A stretch of 64,000 bases of DNA from Asparagopsis taxiformis (GCA_030407315.1 JALQPE010003158.1:28335-92334); one strand, 5' to 3'; counted from the first letter of the stretch, positions 42,301 to 52,670 are shown. The notes: generated by a model from the sequence alone, not told the origin. Made by a program: numbers and translations.

Positions 42301-42584
42301 AGAAATTGTTCTTCTGTGCCCTGCGCAACCCAAGCGCCAAGGTCCGCGTATGTGAAACCTCCCGGCTTGTCCGTCAAGTCTGCGAAACTTGAGTGGGCGA
42401 ACAAATCCAACAAGAGGCGGAGGAAGTCTTTGCCAGCGAGAGTAGTTTCGCGGGCGGCGCGACCTACGTTTCGACGTGTACCCATGTCACTAGAATCCTC
42501 CCAAGGGCTAGCGGGTTCGCGCAGAATTGGCACGGTTGCGTCGTCAACGATCGGATTGCTGTTGCGCCTGCGCTTATTCGTCAT
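39376..42584 (-). CDS. DNA amino-methyltransferase-SET domain fusion
   Basis: ATG 42584 opens 888 codons ending at 39918; the SET part is in the frame 39987-39376 and upstream of it. The two are joined by adding one base in the G4 run at 40065-40068, after which the protein reads through. Total is about 1,065 residues. The N-terminal ~490 residues are helical plus a disordered part; then comes a methyltransferase with LTDPPYN (motif IV, 41055-41066) preceding DIVVDPFSGT (motif I, near 40335), which is beta-class order and fits N6-adenine or N4-cytosine methylation. The SET domain has NAGRGLFAEQ, FINDPRY...NVEFVE and RPGQELYVHYG. An acidic run lies around residue 620. The product could mark DNA and a protein (histone) target together. 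It is the only gene in the 38902-43177 element. Confidence 0.72.
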
Positions 42585-42840
42585 AATGGAATGAGTGGAA
42601 ATTCGGTACAGGATGGCGACCGCTCGGCGAGACAGTCAAATTTGACGACGTATCTCGTGACGTTTGCACTCTTTCGTGAGGAACACTGGTTGATATCGAA
42701 CGGAACAGAGTATACGGGTACACAGCACTGGAAAGGTCTTGAAACCCGTAACCGGTGTAGGTAATAAGTTGTGACGGATACGTGGTAGAGAAAATATTAA
42801 AAAGATTGTGATTCCCTGTCTTTGAGTGTTGTACTGCACG

Positions 42841-42870
42841 GCCGCCATGGCGGCTGTGACTGCAGTCACA
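42841..42870. promoter_or_regulatory. Two adjacent perfect palindromes upstream of the methyltransferase-SET gene
   Basis: GCCGCCATGGCGGC (42841-42854) is directly followed by TGTGACTGCAGTCACA (42855-42870), both perfect. They lie between the gene start (42584) and the right terminal inverted repeat. They are candidate protein-binding sites; the role is inferred only from symmetry and position. Confidence 0.4.
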
Positions 42871-42904
42871 TAGGTTGTCACAGGTGCATCACGCTTACCA
42901 GGTG

Positions 42905-43177
42905 AGCGACATCCGGACGGCCACTGGACATGGGGATGTCCAGCTCAGATGCATTGCTGGCCAGACCAGAAATTCTACAATTTCGGGCAGCAAAAATATT
43001 GTAAAAAACATCGATTTGGGCGGTCGATTGTGCCGTACGGCACACCCCCATCTCAAAAACATGTTCACATGTGCATGTTTTTGAGAATAGCCCAAATTTT
43101 AACTCAAATCAGGGTGTTCCCCGGATAAAGGGGTGCTCGCAGCCGCCCCAAAAGCCGCCTAGCTTGACAGCTGTAAT
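42905..43177 (-). repeat. Right terminal inverted repeat
   Basis: The reverse complement matches 38902-39145, including the palindrome GTGCCGTACGGCAC at about 43030-43043 and the CATGTTTTTGAG hairpin arms. Small insertions relative to the left copy lie near the outer end. Confidence 0.8.
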
Positions 43178-43460
43178 TTTAACACATTACACATCAAGGA
43201 CACTGCCTGCTTCACGCCACCTCGTAAGGTTTCGAGAGCCCGACTCGGACCCGTTCCGAACGGACACTCACATCTCTATTGCCTCTCTTGCATTCCAGCG
43301 GTCACGATAGGTGTGTACCTAACAAAATTTCGGTTGTATTGTGTTATTATTTCCAGCGATTGGCGTTCACGACCATTCTTCAAGCAACGTGAAACCTACC
43401 ATCCACATCACTCGAATACGTCAACGTCAACCATCTCTTTTACTTTCCAACTCAACAATC

Positions 43461-46400
43461 ATGGCGGATACGCATTTCAGCAGTTTGTTTTCAACGGTTT
43501 GCGGCGATCAAGTGAGCGCGTCAGCGGAGTCGCGCGGACTCAAGCGCGGCGTCGATGTCAATTTGTTTGCGGACGTGGACGGTGCGGCTGTGCATATTGG
43601 GACGGCTTCGGTGAGCACTGCTGGTGGCGATGTTGGCCTTCCGCGCACGCTGCACAACCACCAGCTGCCGGAAACCGACGAGGCGGACTATATCGTCGTG
43701 CGCAACATTGCGACTAAGGACAAGTTCAAGGACCTCCCGTTCCCGTACATGTTTGATGGCGCCGAGGGACCGCCGGAGACGATGGGTGGAGCATACGCCG
43801 CGGCGTTTTACCCTTGGGATACTCGGATGATGCGCCCCGCTGCGGAGGATGGCCCTAGCGACATTCGTACCCCTGCTGCAGCGTCAAACTTCAACGCAGC
43901 GACGAACCAGGCCAGCTCGGGACGGATGCCCAGTACCGGTCCGGCAGGCGAAATCACTGGTTCGGGGGGTACGAAGCATCCAGCACGCTCCACTCCGGTT
44001 TCGGGAGGCACGAAGCGCCCTGCTCGCTCTGCAAGACCCTCCAGTGGAGGCACGAAGCACCCTGCTCGCTCCAACGTCACCGAAGCTACTACGCAGGACG
44101 TAACCGAAGTGGACGACGAACCGGAGGTGGCGGAAAGCATTCGTGAGCAGCAGGGGACGCAAATTACGGTGCCCAAGTTTGTGACGTCGGATTACGTCGG
44201 AGAAGGAGCGACTGTGCTGGTGAGGCAGCTAGTGGAACCGGCCGTGACCCTTCGGGATGTGAAAGAAGACCACGTGGAGGACCTGCGCAACAATATGTTG
44301 GCTGTGGGGTATGTGAGCTCTTCGCGTATCACTGTGACGGTGCTGAGGTCGCAGAACACGCATCTGCCCGCCGACACGCGTCTGTTCCAGAATGGCAAAT
44401 TCCATGCCAATGCGAACGTGACCGTGATCGACGGACTGCATCGTCTCAATGCTATGCATAGCATTGCCGATGACTTCACTCGCCTCACCCGTATGCACAG
44501 AACCAAGCTGCCACAGGACGCAAACCGCTTGCGCTGGGTTACTCAGCCTCTGGATGTGTACTACCTTCGCCGAAAGGACAACAGTGATCTTCAGCCTCAT
44601 GAGATCATCCACAAGAGTGCAGAGTCGAACCATACGACTGGGACGCAACTGACGGAGCGCTCCCTGGTTCGAATCTTGTCGTCCATCCAGCAGTTCATCC
44701 GTACGATTGCTGTTGCAAATAACGTGGAAAACGCTGGCGACTTGCGTGAGTCTGATGTCATCCGAACATTGTTCGAGGCGCAGTTCATGGGGATGATGAA
44801 TTCAACGAACACGGCCCGGCGGTGGACGCGTTTGGCTATAGCAACGCTGAAGCATCCTGTTCTCGACGAAGTGTTGCGTGAGCTGAACAATTCCGAGCGC
44901 CGCAACGAGATTGGGATAACGCACCTGGACCACAAGATAGTGCGCGAGTTTCTGGAAGAAAACTTTGTCTTCGTCTTGCGTGGTCTTTCGGAGTACTTGA
45001 ACCCTGCTCATGGTGGACGTCCGGATGGACGCTTTGACGTGAACGACTTCTATACATACGTCCGTCGCGTGACTGCAATAGCAAATTCTCTGTACGCTGC
45101 GTTTGGGCGCCCAAAGAGTATTATGCGCAAGTCATTTCTGAGCACAGAGATGGCAATTGGGTCGGTTAAGCAGCCGAAGGAGTTGCAATGGCATCTCACC
45201 AATGCCATTGCAATGTATAGAGGGGACGACCGGAGCAGTGAGGTTCGAATGCGACGGAGAGCCACGCGTTTACAGGATTTGGAAACGAACTTGAAAGAGT
45301 TTTTCAATCCGACATTGAAGAAGAAGACTAAGGCTCGACGCAAACGCCGCCCTTCTGCTGCCAATGTGAGACTCACTCACAAGAAGCAGCGGAATGTCGA
45401 ACATGAGCCTGCTTCGCATGGCATCCGCCGCCGTTCACAGCGACTTCGCTCGACGGGGAGCACACGCCTCGAGGAAGAAGAGCCGGTTGTGGTACAACAA
45501 TCCGCCGGGGAAGAAGAACAGGCCGTTGTTGATAAACCCACCGATCAACAACAAGCCACTGCTTCCGGTGATGAGGTTGACGAAGACTCCGCCCGTTCCC
45601 CCGATTCTGCCGTTGAGATTGTCCCCCAAGATAACCAACGTGCTGGTGCGACTCCCTCCAACCAAGAATCTGTCCATAACGTTTCGGACGAGGAAGAAAA
45701 CAACAGTGCAGACGAGGGCCAAGTCGAAAGCAAGGGGGTCCGCGAAGTGACAATTACACTCACTGTTCCGGAAGGAGTCGAAGTCGATGAAGACGGTTAC
45801 ATCGTTCGTGACTCTCCTTCTGAACACGACCTCCTGTTCGACGACCGGATGCCATCTCTTCCCGACGATTTCGAAGTCAAAGACCGAGCTGAAGGGCATC
45901 ATCTGGCGCAGCGTCCCGCGGACGTCATCGCATCGGTGAGGGTTGGTTGTCTGCCCCCAATTGAGCTCAGGTTGTTATTGGAGAGTGTGGAAATCGATGA
46001 GGAGGGCAGAGAGGTGAGGTATTTGAAGCAAGTGGCGATGGACCCTGTGTTTGAGGGGCTGCATATTCCGGAACAACATCGGGCTCGTCATCTTGTTTTC
46101 GAGATCGACACCATCTATCCGATGTTTTTCGCAGCGTGGAAGATGGCTGCCAAGGCGATGTGTGAGCCTACATCGACGTTTCTACCCTCGAGGCTGGACT
46201 TCGCCCAGGTTGCGCGAATGTCTACAAGCTGGAAGGATTCGTATGAGGCCGGCACTGGTATGGCGTACTTCCACAATTGCCGAACGGAAATCAACGAGCG
46301 AGGGTATACGGTGATGCACAATTTCGCGGATGTAAGCTACCTCGATGCGTCGGACAAGTTCCCATTTGACTTGGGTCTCATGGAAGAAATTCCTATCCAG

Positions 46401-46930
46401 GAATTGTTTCGGTACTTTTTGGAAACGTGGGAGGGGGAGGAGGTGCACAAGGACCCTGGGAACCGGCAGCTGTGGAGTCCCATTGTCAATACGGGGACGA
46501 TGAAACAGATGAGAAGAACCGGAATGAGGGGAGGGCTCGCTTCACGTCTACGCGCCACTGCCTGGTTGACTATGCCGAGAACGATGAGACGCATATCGAC
46601 CGGTTCAAGTTTGTGACGCGGCGAGCCCTGCTGGATGTGTGGTTGGGAATCCTTGTCCGGCTGATAGGGCTGGAGGAGTGCGGTTTACCGGGAGAAAAAC
46701 TTGTCATGCCGGCATCTGGGGGACGGTTTTTGATAACGGGAAAGGGGTGTCCTCGGCAGGTCCCACACAATGATTTCCCTGTTCCTCCTCGCGACCGCAA
46801 AGATCAACTTCCGGGTTACTTTGTTATTGCCAACGGAGATGACCCATTCCCTATCTGGGTGTGTCCAGGGTCCCACAAGTACGTCTTTTCCAAAGCGCTG
46901 GAATTAGATATGTACCCCAGTAAGCCTTAA
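43461..46930 (+). CDS. ParB-like domain-2OG/Fe(II) dioxygenase-like fusion (frame break)
   Basis: The frame is open from 43341 but ATG 43461 (after a CAACAATC leader) is the likely start. Residues ~245-345 form a ParB-like domain: VTLRDVKEDHVEDLRNNM and VIDGLHRLNAM (DGLHR at ~324-328). A helical middle, basic linker and long acidic disordered region (~670-840) follow. The dioxygenase part, in another frame, has PRQVPHND (H-x-D at 46766-46774) and IWVCPGSHKYV. One added G in the G4 run at 46528-46531 joins the frames. Total is about 1,157 residues. The distal metal histidine is not visible before the stop at 46930, so the C-terminus may be truncated. It is divergent from the methyltransferase-SET gene. 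Confidence 0.65.
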
Positions 46931-47084
46931 AGATGTACCAAAGATGGCCGCATGATGAACCTATGACATGCATGGTGTTCCTCTGATGTACGGATAAGGA
47001 ACATTTGCTCTTCAGCTGATGGCCGCATAGCGATACACCAATGATGGACACTACGGTGTTGAAAAGGGGGCCTCAGACAGTACT

Positions 47085-47290
47085 GCGAGACAGTGATTTT
47101 TACTGTCTGAGACAGTAAAAATCACTATGCGGCAAATGAAAATTAATGCCACACTTGGAGACAGTGATTTGCACTGTCTGGCAGACAGTACGGAACACTG
47201 TCTGCAGACAGTAAAAAACACTGTCTCACAGTACTGTCTGAGGCAGTGAATGGAGACAGTAAAAATTAATGATTTATTCAATAGTTGGAT
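47085..47290. repeat. Cluster of ACTGTC/GACAGT inverted words
   Basis: The hexamers GACAGT and ACTGTC alternate many times within ~200 bp, for example in CTGTCTGAGACAGTAAAAAT, and can form many short hairpins. It grades into the 35-bp tandem array to the right. Confidence 0.6.
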
Positions 47291-47410
47291 ATGATGTAAT
47301 TTACTGTACTGGGCAGTGTTGGCGGATAGTGTTGTGTATTGGCCTAGGCAACATGGCCGGATAGTGAAATACGCTGCCTGGGACAATAGATGGAACCAAC
47401 ACGGTGCACT

Positions 47411-47820
47411 GTCCTGGGCAGTACCTGGAGACAGTGATTTTCACTGTCCTGGGCAGTACCTGGAGACAGTGATTTTCACTGTCCTGGGCAATACCTGGAG
47501 ACAGTGATTTTCACTGTCCTGGGCAATACCTGTAGACAGTATTTCGTGCTGCCCTGGGCAGTACCTGTAGACAGTATTTCGTGCTGCCCTGGGCAGTACC
47601 TGTAGACAGTACTTTGTGCTGCCCTGGGCAGCACCTGTAGACAGTACTTTGTGCTGCCCTGGGCAGCACCTGTAGACAGTACTTTGTGCTGCCCTGGGCA
47701 GCACCTGTAGACAGTATTTCGTGCTGCCCTGGGCAGCACCTGGAGACAGTATTTCGTGCTGCCCTGGGCAGCACCTGGAGACAGTATTTCGTGCTGCCCT
47801 GGGCAGCACCTGGAGACAGT
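47411..47820 (+). repeat. 35-bp tandem array of hairpin-capable units, about 12 copies
   Basis: The unit is ACCTGTAGACAGTACTTTGT plus GCTGCCCTGGGCAGC, with variants ending CACTGTCCTGGGCAGT. Each unit contains the inverted repeat GCTGCCCTGGGCAGC (perfect apart from its centre). Copies to the left (GATTTTCACTGT) and right (TATTTCGTGCTG) form homogenised subgroups. The array follows the ParB-dioxygenase gene by ~480 bp. It has no unique spacers and is therefore a minisatellite, not a CRISPR. Confidence 0.9.
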
Positions 47821-49622
47821 AAAAGTAGTGTCCTGATATAGTAAAATTCGGTGTCTGGGAGTGGTGGATGAGATGGAGCGTCACGCTGTCGTGGGCATCT
47901 TTCTGGGGTAGAGGAAGGCAGTTCTAGCGCTATGAGGATGGGGCATGGACGGTATTCATATGGGAATGGACAGAATAGTACGGCTAGGAATTTTTATTTC
48001 GTAGTGACTATGAGCTAGCGAGAGGTATACGCGGTAGGATAGGTAGCAATCTAAGAGGGTGCGATATGGGAAGCTTCACTTTGGATTTGTTTATTTGCGC
48101 AGGCTACATTGCGAATAAACAATCCCTATGTTAAAAATGCTACTACAACTAACACTATTCCGACGAGTAAAACTAAAACTACTAGAAAAGTCTAGAAATC
48201 TATCAACTGATTGAGCTGCATGAATAAGCTAGGAAATGAAGAGAAGAAGAAAAAATGATGTAGAGAAAGGAAACAAGTTAGTGACGTTGAATTGGAGAGG
48301 GAAATTGATGGTGATTAGGAGACTAACGTACCTTAACAAATACCATTGCATCCCAAATTGAGATATGTACTCACAGGCAGAAAAGAAAAGTAGTGGAGAA
48401 GTGGTAAGAGAGAAAGATAAATGAAAGTAGAAGTGGAACACTCACCGACTGGAAACCTGAGAAAGAGAAAACGAATAGAAAACTGGGTTAGTGGCGTGAG
48501 TTGTGGAAACGTACCATCATGGTTTATATCCGTCGGAGACAAAGCAACAACTTTGGCTTTGGAAGCAGTATTGATGATCTACAACTTACGCTTTGGAAGC
48601 AGTATAGATGATCTGTACTGCTTCCACAGCCAGAGTTGTTGCTTTGTTTCCGACGGATATGAAGATGGAAACAGGGATCTCCAGAATCTGTTGTTTAAGT
48701 AGCACTCTGCGGGCGGAAATGACGTGTAGGAGAACAATAGAGTGATGAATTTGAAACGGAGCGGTGCGATGGGTGGCCCAGAAAAACGATACCTAGGGTG
48801 CGAATTACGCTTTGAAGCACATGACCTGGCAGAACAGGCGCAAAATTATTGTATCTTCTACCGCCTTCTCTAGTCTATAATGACGTCATCACTACAGAAA
48901 TATAGGAAAAACACTAGCATATCGGGCCTACTGGAAAGGGGGAGGCGAGGAGTAGGAAAAATGGCGCACTTTCCTGGACGAGGAGTCCGCGCTTCCAGTG
49001 ATGATTTGGACGGTATATATCGATGACGTCATTGCATGCTCTGAGCACACTTGGCAGGCAGTCAAAGCGGGCCACGTGGATGTGGGCGGCTAGGAAACAG
49101 CAGTGTGGGAGAAATTTTATAATTTTCATGTTGCAAGCGAGCAGTGAATCTGCATTGCAATATATAAATTTATGCTAATTTAAGATATCACACCGAGTAC
49201 GATTCAACGAGAGATTGTGCTTTCAACTTGTAAATAGGGCCGAAAATGGTAGAGTATACGAGTAGGAAGTACGTGTATGAGAAAATCAGATTCAGTATTA
49301 GTGCCTAGAGCATCACTGCGAAATAAACGGCCGTTTTCCGGAAATGGATACATCTTGGCTGGGTTTGTGGTTAGGGGATGCGATACAAGATAGCAAAACG
49401 ATGTTGAGTCCGGATGAAATAGCAATCAATGTGCATAAAGCAATGAGCATAGGGCAAAGCATTGTGGTGAACCAGTTCATTGGATCGAATGAAAGCCTGG
49501 AAAGGTTTCGTAACGGTTAAAAGTAGTAGTACTGTATTGAGATAGTAGTCATGTCATAGAAGTTTAGAGTTGTATTCTATGCAACAAAACTGAGCGAAGA
49601 AGAAAAGAACAAAAACATCAAG
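47821..49622. other. Intergenic region without a recognised gene
   Basis: About 1.8 kb, purine-rich on the + strand (many GAAG/GAGA runs at 48230-48480) with only short ORFs of no known family. It contains the long hairpin at 48526-48660. The last ~100 bases before 49623 are the leader of the transposase-dioxygenase gene. Confidence 0.4.
48526..48660. repeat. Long hairpin, 45-nt arms
   Basis: Arms 48526-48570 and 48616-48660 are inverted copies with three mismatches; in RNA two of these become G:U pairs, leaving one true mismatch. The 45-nt loop holds a second direct copy of GCTTTGGAAGCAGTA. The fold resembles a miRNA-type precursor or a small foldback element. Transcription is unknown. Confidence 0.7.
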
Positions 49623-52511
49623 ATGGCTCCGAGACGGACTCCTATTCGAAAGAAAACCACAAGTCGTAGGACAAAGGCGAGATTCGATTCACTCAATGTG
49701 GCCAGTCCCAGTAAACAGCTTCCTGGGAAACTGCAGGGAGAAATCCGCAGCAGTGATGCAGCCTGCATGAACAAAGAAATCCCGAGAGGTGATGAGCTAC
49801 GACGTGAGTGTACCACAGATGACCTATTGGAGTCCCCAATCCCTATGGGTGACACAATAGAAGGTTTTATTGATGTGTACAGCAACAACGATGAAGCTGG
49901 AAGTGACATCTACGTAGCATCGAGCACGCTAATGGAATCGGAAGAAGCAACCGGACGAGGTTCTGATTCCATTTCAACTGGAGGCCCGATAGACCGAAAT
50001 GCTGGGGATGAAGCATGTGGTGATTTCAAGGCATTACTACAATGGCCTGCGATGTATGGGGCTCTTCAGCTGAGTGGAACTCAAAGAATGACAAGAGCCC
50101 ACTATGAAGGTACCCTGTTCGGAATGAATTTCCGCAGAGATCCAAGTGAGCACGTCCCGTCGGACTCTGTGATGCGACAGAAGATACTACCATTCTTGAG
50201 GAAACACTGCTATGCAAAGAGCTGTGACATCGAGTTTCCGATGGACCTTCGAAAGAGCGGAGCAAGAGCTGCACAGCATCGAGATGGAGTAGGAACCCGT
50301 GGAACAACAGATGACAGAGACAATTGTGGAGGAATGGCGAAAGTTCGTATTGTACTCCCAAGCACATGGGCTCTGAAAGATGTCCAGACTCGACCAATCT
50401 TTGAAGCATTCCGCAGTGATGCGAACAATCGAAGCTCGGAAGGAGAAAAATCAACCGCAGAGTGCAGCATTGAAGATTCGTTCATTGCAAAGTGCAGGAG
50501 GGGTGTTTTGAGCGACCCATTCGTTCGCACAGCAGTTGTTCCCATTGACAGCGATGGGAAAAAGGGTTTGAAGCACATTTATGTACCTGATGGAACAGCA
50601 ATTCGAATCCGATGTCATCCAGGAGCTCGTCAGGTTGCCGTCATCGAAAGAGCAAAAGGGTTCAGGAAGAATGACAGAGATGGTGGGAAACCGAAGAGGA
50701 GAAGAGTGGCGGTTACGTCGTTGTGGGAACTTCATGCTAGGACCATAGTTACCTATGAGGCTCGACACGACGGTGAGCATGATGTGCATGTCGAAAAATA
50801 TCTGCAGCCGCGAATGTCACATCTATTGGAATGGGAGAGGCAGCATGCTCTGCGAGCGATATCGCAATGTGTAATCGGAGCAGGAGCCAAGGGAAAAGTA
50901 ACACGAGCTGGGGACGTGATAACCGTTCTATTACCAATTGGAATGGAAGAGGGTGATATTGTTCCACACGTCGTATTGGTGAACAGGTATTTGAAAGAGC
51001 AGGTCGGAGAAGCATCCACCATGTTACTTTGCTTTCCACCGGGCGCGAGCTTTGCTGAAGCCAGAAACCCGCCCGATAGACTAGGAAGCCCCAACTATGA
51101 AGAAATTCGTGTTTCAGGGGTGTTCTCGGATGGTTTCGGAGACCACAGGTCGCAATGGCACCCAGCGTCTCCGCGAGAAGATGCACCATGTTGGGGAAAG
51201 CTGGAGGATGGTCGAAACTACTTTGTTTACCGATTTCTCCTTTACACGGATGACTTTGAACCATTCACAAGCAGGAAGGGAAGTTTTGGTGGATGCTATA
51301 TGTTACCTCTCAATCTACCGCCTCGGAAAAGGGGAAGCTACCAAGCGGTTCGAGTGATTGGTTTGCCACCTCCGGGAGTGTCCACAAATTGTGTATTGCG
51401 ATACATCGTTCAAGATATAGTGCGAGGAAGCACAGAGGGTTTCCCAACGAAAAATGCAGAGGGAGAAGATATTGTGGTATTTCTAGACCCAGTGGGGAGC
51501 ATTGGAGACTATCCTGCAGTTTCACATACCCTGGATGTTCTTGGACACACATCAAACTCTCCGTGCCACATCTGCAGTTTCCGCAAATATGACCTGAGCA
51601 GTACTGGTGGCACGAAGAATGCATACACTTCGGTAGTGAACGGGCAAACATCGACGCATGCCAGGAGCAAGTATCGGAATGCATCGACACGTAAGGATGC
51701 CACAGAAACCCAGCTTCGCACTCTCGGACTGGCTGCAGAAGAAGGGGAAGATTTACCATTTCATGTCCTGAGCACTTCCTTGGAAGCAGTGCAGGAGTTA
51801 TTCACACAGATGGCCAGCACATTCCAAGGTACTACAAGTGGCTCAAGTGCAAGTCAGAAGAACCCGTGGAAACCACTTCGACCGAAAGACAGCACTGGTG
51901 TATTCAAGACGGACCGGAAAAGCATCTGCGATGACCTTGAGCAAGAAAGCGCGCGGCAGTACAGGAACAAGCTGATTCTGGAGCTAGGTAAGGCGATTTG
52001 TGCGGAGAACCTGAAGCTCGGGTTTGGAAGAGAAGAAGCGGTGGTCTTTCCAGAAACGGGTCTTCGTCTGATTTTGACCGCAGAAGGTAGTCAGGAGCAA
52101 CTTATGCATACCGATGTTCCCGTCCGTGAGGGAACTGGAACTGGTCCTCTCAACTCGCCATCATATTTCATGATGGCTGCTGGTGCGGATGGGTTCATCA
52201 TTCGTATCGCCAAGTTCAGCCATGTGTGCCTAAGTCATCCAGCGAAAGACAAGTACCGCGTGCCAGTGACGAACGTGCGCATCCCACCGTATTCCCTGCT
52301 TGTATGCCGAACGGACGTGTATCACGGAGGGTCGTTCTTCGGTGAGGTACCAGCATCCTATCCGGTCCCATCTATCACTGCGAACTTCCAGGGAGAAGTT
52401 GCTACAGCCTCCCTTCAATGTCAACTACTGGGAGCGTTTAGATATCTGATGAAATTAGTTCTTAATAGCATTCTATGGCAGGCATCAAGGCCGCCTTCAA
52501 GTAAACGATGA
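49623..52511 (+). CDS. tnp2-like transposase region fused to 2OG/Fe(II) dioxygenase
   Basis: 962 codons from ATG 49623 (AAGATGG). Residues 1-150 are disordered. About 500-660 follow the CACTA tnp2 pattern: FLLYTDDFEPFTSRKGSFGG with an acidic pair, MLPLNLPPRKR, VRVIGLPPPG and IGDYPAVSHTLD...SPCHICSF. The transposase tail with the final acidic residue is not seen; instead residues ~770-920 form a dioxygenase: YRNKLILELGKAIC, H-T-D at 52107-52115, PSYFMMAAGADGF and a distal histidine in DVYHGG (52323). Near 52355 homology to the paralogue at 54023 moves to the +1 frame (RSHLSLRTSREKLL), so the last codons may be misframed. Function could be oxidation of methylated bases at transposon DNA; this is inferred. 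Confidence 0.62.
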   Translation: MAPRRTPIRKKTTSRRTKARFDSLNVASPSKQLPGKLQGEIRSSDAACMNKEIPRGDELRRECTTDDLLESPIPMGDTIEGFIDVYSNNDEAGSDIYVASSTLMESEEATGRGSDSISTGGPIDRNAGDEACGDFKALLQWPAMYGALQLSGTQRMTRAHYEGTLFGMNFRRDPSEHVPSDSVMRQKILPFLRKHCYAKSCDIEFPMDLRKSGARAAQHRDGVGTRGTTDDRDNCGGMAKVRIVLPSTWALKDVQTRPIFEAFRSDANNRSSEGEKSTAECSIEDSFIAKCRRGVLSDPFVRTAVVPIDSDGKKGLKHIYVPDGTAIRIRCHPGARQVAVIERAKGFRKNDRDGGKPKRRRVAVTSLWELHARTIVTYEARHDGEHDVHVEKYLQPRMSHLLEWERQHALRAISQCVIGAGAKGKVTRAGDVITVLLPIGMEEGDIVPHVVLVNRYLKEQVGEASTMLLCFPPGASFAEARNPPDRLGSPNYEEIRVSGVFSDGFGDHRSQWHPASPREDAPCWGKLEDGRNYFVYRFLLYTDDFEPFTSRKGSFGGCYMLPLNLPPRKRGSYQAVRVIGLPPPGVSTNCVLRYIVQDIVRGSTEGFPTKNAEGEDIVVFLDPVGSIGDYPAVSHTLDVLGHTSNSPCHICSFRKYDLSSTGGTKNAYTSVVNGQTSTHARSKYRNASTRKDATETQLRTLGLAAEEGEDLPFHVLSTSLEAVQELFTQMASTFQGTTSGSSASQKNPWKPLRPKDSTGVFKTDRKSICDDLEQESARQYRNKLILELGKAICAENLKLGFGREEAVVFPETGLRLILTAEGSQEQLMHTDVPVREGTGTGPLNSPSYFMMAAGADGFIIRIAKFSHVCLSHPAKDKYRVPVTNVRIPPYSLLVCRTDVYHGGSFFGEVPASYPVPSITANFQGEVATASLQCQLLGAFRYLMKLVLNSILWQASRPPSSKR

Positions 52512-52670
52512 AAGTTAGGCTAGTACATGACGTTTGCGTATGTAGACGGGTCGGGAGATATACAATACTCAATTTAATATGAGAAGGGGAGGAAACTATG
52601 GTGGGCACTACTAGAATAGAACAAGGTAATATCGCAGTCGTCTTTGGTTACAACATTGAGGTGAGGAAGG

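Larger units (their letters stand above)
38902..43177. mobile_element. 4.3-kb element with ~250-bp terminal inverted repeats
   Basis: The ends read TTACAGCTGT inward from 38902 and, reversed, from 43177. The repeats align from 38902-39145 to 42905-43177 with small indels. The only sizeable gene inside is the methyltransferase-SET gene. The 5' ends share the TTACAG hexamer with the palindromic arrays at 52.7-59.3 kb. No clear target-site duplication was found. No recognisable DDE transposase is present, so the element is either non-autonomous or mobilised by an unrecognised domain. Confidence 0.75.

Noticed and set aside
38890..43190. Target-site duplication of the TTACAG-ended element
   Set aside because: Flanks GAGGTACAA and TTTTAACAC share no convincing direct repeat.
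43341..43460. 40-codon N-terminal extension of the first ParB-dioxygenase gene
   Set aside because: Starts at GTG; ATG 43461 is the first ATG with a plausible leader.
47411..47820. CRISPR-like array
   Set aside because: The 35-bp units are contiguous with no unique spacers, so this is a minisatellite.
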